Positions 4,026 through 7,328 of a DNA stretch of 7,328 bases are shown piece by piece. The notes under the pieces were generated by a model. The model was not told where the DNA came from, did no database searches, and saw only the letters and a program-made list of their open reading frames with translations. Within the stretch, counting starts at the first letter, position 1, and every line of letters starts with the position of its first letter. Position numbers and translations under genes: made by a program. The DNA is from an uncultured Collinsella sp. (GTDB lineage: Bacteria; Actinomycetota; Coriobacteriia; Coriobacteriales; Coriobacteriaceae): positions 1-7,328 of the forward strand of contig CAAEVD010000052.1 of assembly GCA_900759435.1 (NCBI GenBank), given 5' to 3'.

Positions 4026-6269
4026 TTACTTGTCGGTGCCCAGCTTGTGCGGCTTGAGAGCGAGCGCATTGACGAGTGCGTCGGTGGCAGACTTGACGGC
4101 TGCCGGCTGCGGATCGTTGACGTGATCCTCGGGATGCACGGGCAGGTCCTTCTTGACTGCGTCGTGGATCAAGTTGAGGTACTCAGTCACGCCAGTGGTC
4201 GATAGGTGCGTGCCATCGCCATCGAACAGGTCGTTGCGGTTGGCACTGTATCCGTACCAGTCGATAACGCGCACGTTCTTGTAGCGCGTAGCGGCGTTGG
4301 CGATGGCCTGGTTGGTAGAGCCAACCCACGGCTGCGGGCTGCGCGTGTTCACAAACACCACCATACGCTTATCTCCCGCATCGGCCATGATGGCGTCGAT
4401 CTGGTCGTCGGTTACCAAGCCGTTGGTGCCCAGGGCAAAGACCACGATCTTGCCGGCAAGGTTCTGCTGGATATAGCCTTCAAATGTCGCGCGCCCCGCA
4501 TCGAACTGGCGGCCCTTTTCGGCATCGATATGGCTGTGCGGGAACACGCCGTCAAAGGTGTCTACGGCACGCAGCGACACGGAGTCGCCGATCATAAGCA
4601 GATCGTAGGAGCCATCGGGGAAGCCGTCGTTGTCCTTGTCGGTGTCGTCGGCCGCCTGTTGGTCGGCGGGCGCGGTGTTCTTGGCTTCCTTGTTGAGGAC
4701 TTCGGCGCCCTCACCGCTCAGTGCGGAGGTCTCCGGCACAAAGATCAGGCCGCCCAGTGCAACGACCAACACGACAGCACAGGCTGCGCAGACAGGGACG
4801 TGCGCGCGCACCCAGTTGGCGGGCGTGGCGGTGCCATCGCGGAATTCGGCGACGGTGCGCCCAAAGGCGCCCTTCCTAAACGGAGTCTCGATAAAGCGAT
4901 AGCAGCACTCTGCCACGGCGACCACCAGCAGCACCTGCAAAATGTATTGCCACCAGGGCGTATCGTTGATGTTGGCGACCGGGTTCATGAGCAACAGCAG
5001 CGGATAGTGCCACAGGTAGATGCTGTACGAGCGCTTGCCAATCCACACGAGCGGCTCGGCGGACAGCGCGCGGGCAACCATTCCCTGGGGCTGCACGCAG
5101 GCCGCGATGACCATGAGCGTGAGGATCGAGCACAGCAGCGTGCCTCCGCGATACTGGAAGGCGGTGTAGCCGTTGGTGAGCGCGACCATGGCGGCAAGGC
5201 CAACCAGACCCACGACGCCCAGCACATCGATGGATGCGGGCGAGGACCAAAAGCGCACGAGGGCGCTCGGTTGTGCCGGGGCGGTCTCGGCTGATTCGTC
5301 GGCCTTCTCGCCAGGCTTGCCCTCGGCGTTCTTGCCGTGCTTGGCGGCGCCGGCCAGGCGATTGAGCCCCAAACGACGAGCGAGACGCACCGGCGCCAGG
5401 TCGCGATCGGGGATAAAGGCCATCCAGGCACCCAGCAGCAGCGAGAACACACGGGTGTCGGTGCCGTAGTACACGCGGCTGGGGTCGGCGGCGGGGTTAT
5501 AGAGCACCATCATGGCGAGGGCAGATACCGCGGCAAGGCCCAGAACCACGCGGCGCGTGTTGGGCTTGCTCACATGCATGGATACCATGGCAAACAGCAG
5601 TGGCGGCCAAATTAGGTAGAACTGTTCCTCGATGGCAAGCGACCAAAAGTGCGTGAGCGGTGAGGGGTCGCCCAGGGCATTGAAGTACGAGACGTTTTGG
5701 GCAATCTGCCACCAGTTGTTGAAGAACAGCAGCGACGGCAGGATGTCGGGGCGCATCTTGGTGAGCATCACGTGGTTAAAGATGGTACACAGCGCGCAGG
5801 TCACGAACACTACCGTTACCACGGCGGGGACCAGGCGACGGATGCGGCGAATCCAGAAGCTCTTAAGGTCGATGCGGCCGGTCTTAGCGACTTCGTTGAG
5901 CAGCAAGCGCGTGATCAGATAGCCCGAAAGCACAAAGAAGATCGTGACGCCGAGCAGGCCGCCCTGAGCCCACGTGAGGTTGAGGTGATAGAGCACCACC
6001 GCGACGACGGCAAGCGTGCGCAGGCCGTCGAGCGCAGGAATGTAGCGGGACTTGGGACGAGCGGGTGCCTGCTTGTCGGTAGCGGACGAGTGTGTGGCGC
6101 CGGTGTTGGTCTTGGCTGCATGGGCGTCCTTGTTGGTGGGCGTTCGATGCGGGCTCGGGCCGCGTCGCGACTCGCCGGTGCGGCGGTCGGCGCGCGGGCG
6201 TTCGTGCGGCGCCTGGTTATCGGGCGCGCGGCGCGGTCCGCGTGGGCTCGATTGTGGGAATTGCTCCAT
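4026..6269 (-). CDS. OatA-like membrane O-acyltransferase with SGNH domain
   Basis: The product is 747 aa. Residues 1-75 are a basic, Pro/Arg-rich, probably disordered cytoplasmic tail. Residues 76-460 form an acyltransferase-3 domain: YIPALDGLRTLAVVAVVLYH (76-95, catalytic-type His95), GVTIFFVLSGYLIT (107-120), RRIRRLVPA (141-149), FWSLAIEEQFYLIWP (208-222) and WIGKRSYSIYLWHYPLL (409-425), with about ten helices. A further helix (491-511) leads to an outside SGNH-like domain with MIGDS (Ser563), FALGTNG (611-617) and DGTH (Asp685, His688), the expected catalytic blocks. In OatA-type enzymes the membrane half passes acetyl groups outward and the SGNH half attaches them to peptidoglycan MurNAc, giving lysozyme resistance; related fusions modify other surface glycans. 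The charged loop at 300-335 and the acidic DDTDKDNDGFPDG (541-553) are unusual. ATG 6269 is the only upstream start before a TGA at 6276-6278; its Shine-Dalgarno (GGATG) is weak. It stands alone and faces away from the ribokinase. The substrate is not determined by sequence. Confidence 0.88.
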   Translation of the reverse strand: MEQFPQSSPRGPRRAPDNQAPHERPRADRRTGESRRGPSPHRTPTNKDAHAAKTNTGATHSSATDKQAPARPKSRYIPALDGLRTLAVVAVVLYHLNLTWAQGGLLGVTIFFVLSGYLITRLLLNEVAKTGRIDLKSFWIRRIRRLVPAVVTVVFVTCALCTIFNHVMLTKMRPDILPSLLFFNNWWQIAQNVSYFNALGDPSPLTHFWSLAIEEQFYLIWPPLLFAMVSMHVSKPNTRRVVLGLAAVSALAMMVLYNPAADPSRVYYGTDTRVFSLLLGAWMAFIPDRDLAPVRLARRLGLNRLAGAAKHGKNAEGKPGEKADESAETAPAQPSALVRFWSSPASIDVLGVVGLVGLAAMVALTNGYTAFQYRGGTLLCSILTLMVIAACVQPQGMVARALSAEPLVWIGKRSYSIYLWHYPLLLLMNPVANINDTPWWQYILQVLLVVAVAECCYRFIETPFRKGAFGRTVAEFRDGTATPANWVRAHVPVCAACAVVLVVALGGLIFVPETSALSGEGAEVLNKEAKNTAPADQQAADDTDKDNDGFPDGSYDLLMIGDSVSLRAVDTFDGVFPHSHIDAEKGRQFDAGRATFEGYIQQNLAGKIVVFALGTNGLVTDDQIDAIMADAGDKRMVVFVNTRSPQPWVGSTNQAIANAATRYKNVRVIDWYGYSANRNDLFDGDGTHLSTTGVTEYLNLIHDAVKKDLPVHPEDHVNDPQPAAVKSATDALVNALALKPHKLGTDK

Positions 6270-6308
6270 AAAACATCATCCAATGACGAGAATACTCAGC
6301 ACATATTC

Positions 6309-6314
6309 ATTGTA
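6309..6314 (-). promoter_or_regulatory. Candidate -10 box for the acyltransferase
   Basis: On the minus strand TACAAT (5 of 6 to consensus) lies 39 nt before the start codon. No convincing -35 hexamer is seen at 16-18 nt upstream, so the promoter is either activator-dependent or wrongly placed. Confidence 0.2.
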
Positions 6315-6362
6315 GCTGCCTGCTCCTGTGAATGCTTGCTGCTGGCGCAACCTCAAGGGCGC

Positions 6363-6380
6363 GTTCACATCAAAGTGAAC
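6363..6380. promoter_or_regulatory. Palindromic operator upstream of the ribokinase
   Basis: GTTCAC (6363-6368) and GTGAAC (6375-6380) are perfect half-sites around 6 nt. The dyad covers the -35 box and the upstream part of the spacer of the ribokinase promoter, the usual place for a repressor. The regulator is not in the window; a sugar-responsive repressor is a reasonable inference. The half-site orientation is opposite to that of CRP sites. Confidence 0.55.
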
Positions 6381-6392
6381 TAAAGTTATAAG
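6364..6392 (+). promoter_or_regulatory. Sigma70-like promoter of the ribokinase gene
   Basis: TTCACA (6364-6369) and TATAAG (6387-6392) are spaced by 17 nt, each 5 of 6 to consensus. Transcription would begin near 6399, giving a leader of about 58 nt that includes a tandem TCGACGG TCGACGG (6411-6424). Confidence 0.6.
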
Positions 6393-6445
6393 GGGTGCGA
6401 AGGCGCGCAATCGACGGTCGACGGTGGGTGCAAGGCCCGCAGACG

Positions 6446-6451
6446 AGGAGG
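6446..6451 (+). promoter_or_regulatory. Strong Shine-Dalgarno of the ribokinase gene
   Basis: AGGAGG ends 5 nt before ATG 6457 and fixes the start. Confidence 0.85.
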
Positions 6452-6456
6452 TTTCC

Positions 6457-7328
6457 ATGGCAGACAACGGCATTGTTGCGGTGTTCGGCAGCATGAACAT
6501 GGACCTTTCGGTGGCGTGCGAGCGCATGCCGCGCGCGGGCGAGACCGTCGGCGGCAGCGGTTTTATCACCAACGCTGGCGGCAAAGGCGCCAACCAGGCC
6601 GTCGCTGCCGCGCGCATGGGCGCGCGCACGAACATGATCGGCGCGGTCGGGCGCGATGCGTTTGGTGCATCGCTCGTGGCGGGGCTCCAAGATGCTGGCG
6701 TGGACTGTGACTTTGTGGCGCGGTGCAACGACGTGGAGACGGGCACGGCGACCATCATTCGCTGCGAGGGCGACAACCGCATCGTGCTGTCACCGGGTGC
6801 CAACCATGCGCTTGCGGGCGAGGACGTTGCCTGCGCGCTGAGACGTCTGGTGGCCGATGAGTTCGACGGCGACGCCAGCGATATTGCCCCGGCTGCCGGC
6901 AGCGTCTTTATCGCTCAGGGCGAATGTGACCTTGCAGCGACTGCCGAGGCGCTTGTTTGCGCTCATGAGCTGGGGTTCTATACGGTCTTTAACCCGGCTC
7001 CCGCCTGCGATCTGCCGGCGGGAGCGTGGCCTGCGGTCGACTTGGTCTGTCCCAACGAGACCGAGTGCCAGGTTCTGACGGGTATCCTGCCCAAGGACGA
7101 TGAGAGCTGCGCCGCGGCGCTCAATGCCCTGCTCGCCAAGGGTGCCGGAGCTGCGGTCATCACGCTGGGCGGCGCCGGCTCGGTTGCGCTCGGCGATGAC
7201 GGCGAGCCGCTGCGTCTGCCGGCACTTTCGAGCACGGTAGTCGATACCACGGCCGCCGGCGATACGTTTATCGGCGCGTTGGCGGCGGCTCGTCTGGAGG
7301 GCTTGCCGCTCTTTGAGTGCATGGCGGC
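6457..7328 (+). CDS. rbsK: Ribokinase, PfkB family (3' end beyond window)
   Basis: The first 290 codons are present and open to the window edge. The protein begins MADNGIVAVFGSMNMDLSVA, with the GSxNxD substrate-binding segment of ribokinases. The first PfkB signature is GGKGANQAVAAARMG (41-55), followed by GAVGRDAFG (62-70), PNETE (199-203), the nucleotide-loop segment TLGGAGSV (236-243) and the second signature DTTAAGDTFIGALAA (263-277), with catalytic base Asp269. Ribokinase phosphorylates D-ribose to ribose 5-phosphate in the cytoplasm, feeding the pentose phosphate pathway and nucleotide synthesis. E. coli RbsK has about 309 aa, so some 20-30 codons are probably missing. A small Asp/Ala-rich insertion is seen around 134-148. 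The gene has its own promoter and operator, and it is divergent from the acyltransferase. Other PfkB sugar kinases (for example a nucleoside or deoxyribose kinase) are possible, but the motif set fits ribokinase best. Confidence 0.9.
   Translation, partial: MADNGIVAVFGSMNMDLSVACERMPRAGETVGGSGFITNAGGKGANQAVAAARMGARTNMIGAVGRDAFGASLVAGLQDAGVDCDFVARCNDVETGTATIIRCEGDNRIVLSPGANHALAGEDVACALRRLVADEFDGDASDIAPAAGSVFIAQGECDLAATAEALVCAHELGFYTVFNPAPACDLPAGAWPAVDLVCPNETECQVLTGILPKDDESCAAALNALLAKGAGAAVITLGGAGSVALGDDGEPLRLPALSSTVVDTTAAGDTFIGALAAARLEGLPLFECMA

Noticed and set aside
3797..4069. 90-codon minus-strand frame after the acyltransferase
   Set aside because: It overlaps the acyltransferase 3' end, crosses the perfect palindrome and the inverted-repeat arm, and shows no protein-like conservation pattern.
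4206..5294. 362-codon plus-strand open frame
   Set aside because: It lies antisense to the acyltransferase with its catalytic motifs on the other strand. Its His/Gly/Val-rich composition is that of a shadow frame in GC-rich DNA.
5697..6383. 228-codon plus-strand open frame reaching the divergent region
   Set aside because: Most of it is antisense to the acyltransferase. The composition is repetitive, and the frame ends inside the ribokinase promoter region.
1..7328. tRNA, rRNA, CRISPR array, prophage or toxin-antitoxin genes
   Set aside because: Looked for on both strands; no cloverleaf, spaced repeat array or recognisable defence or phage protein was seen.

Overview
The window looks like a chromosomal segment of a high-GC gut actinobacterium, most likely Collinsella or a close relative in the Coriobacteriia. 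The basis is GC-rich codon use, GTG/TTG starts, a magnesium-type Nramp transporter of the kind studied in Eggerthella lenta, and the overall character of the sequence. This is an inference from gene content, not a database match.

Layout. Bases 1-93 hold the last codons of a transposase (probably IS110 family) and the likely right end of that insertion sequence, with a lone TTGACA -35-like box. Bases 94-376 form a long 5' leader with several strong hairpins, including two mutually exclusive ones and one that touches a Shine-Dalgarno sequence. A tandem gene pair follows: an MgtE-like protein (393-2237, TTG start) with two PRC-barrel-like segments, an MgtE_N domain and a CBS pair on a divergent five-helix membrane domain; then, 8 bases later, an Nramp-related transporter with Mg2+-type (NRMT) signatures (2246-3508). 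A clear intrinsic terminator at 3527-3561 ends the unit. Bases 3562-4025 contain no gene. They hold an AT-rich segment bounded by a 31-bp imperfect inverted repeat, a stretch with no recognised feature, and a perfect 18+18 bp palindrome.

On the minus strand, 4026-6269 encodes an OatA-like membrane O-acyltransferase with a C-terminal SGNH esterase-like domain. The 187-bp divergent region upstream of it carries a good sigma70-like promoter whose -35 box lies in an 18-bp dyad. This promoter faces a ribokinase gene starting at 6457, which runs off the window end after 290 codons with all visible PfkB signatures intact.

How the genes work together. The first two genes are best read as one magnesium-homeostasis operon. 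The MgtE-like protein keeps the Mg2+-sensing cytoplasmic architecture but has lost the MgtE channel signature, while its neighbour is a different, complete-looking magnesium-type transporter. A sensor/partner relationship controlled by a structured leader is the most interesting hypothesis here. The acyltransferase (cell envelope modification) and the ribokinase (pentose use) look like independent units.
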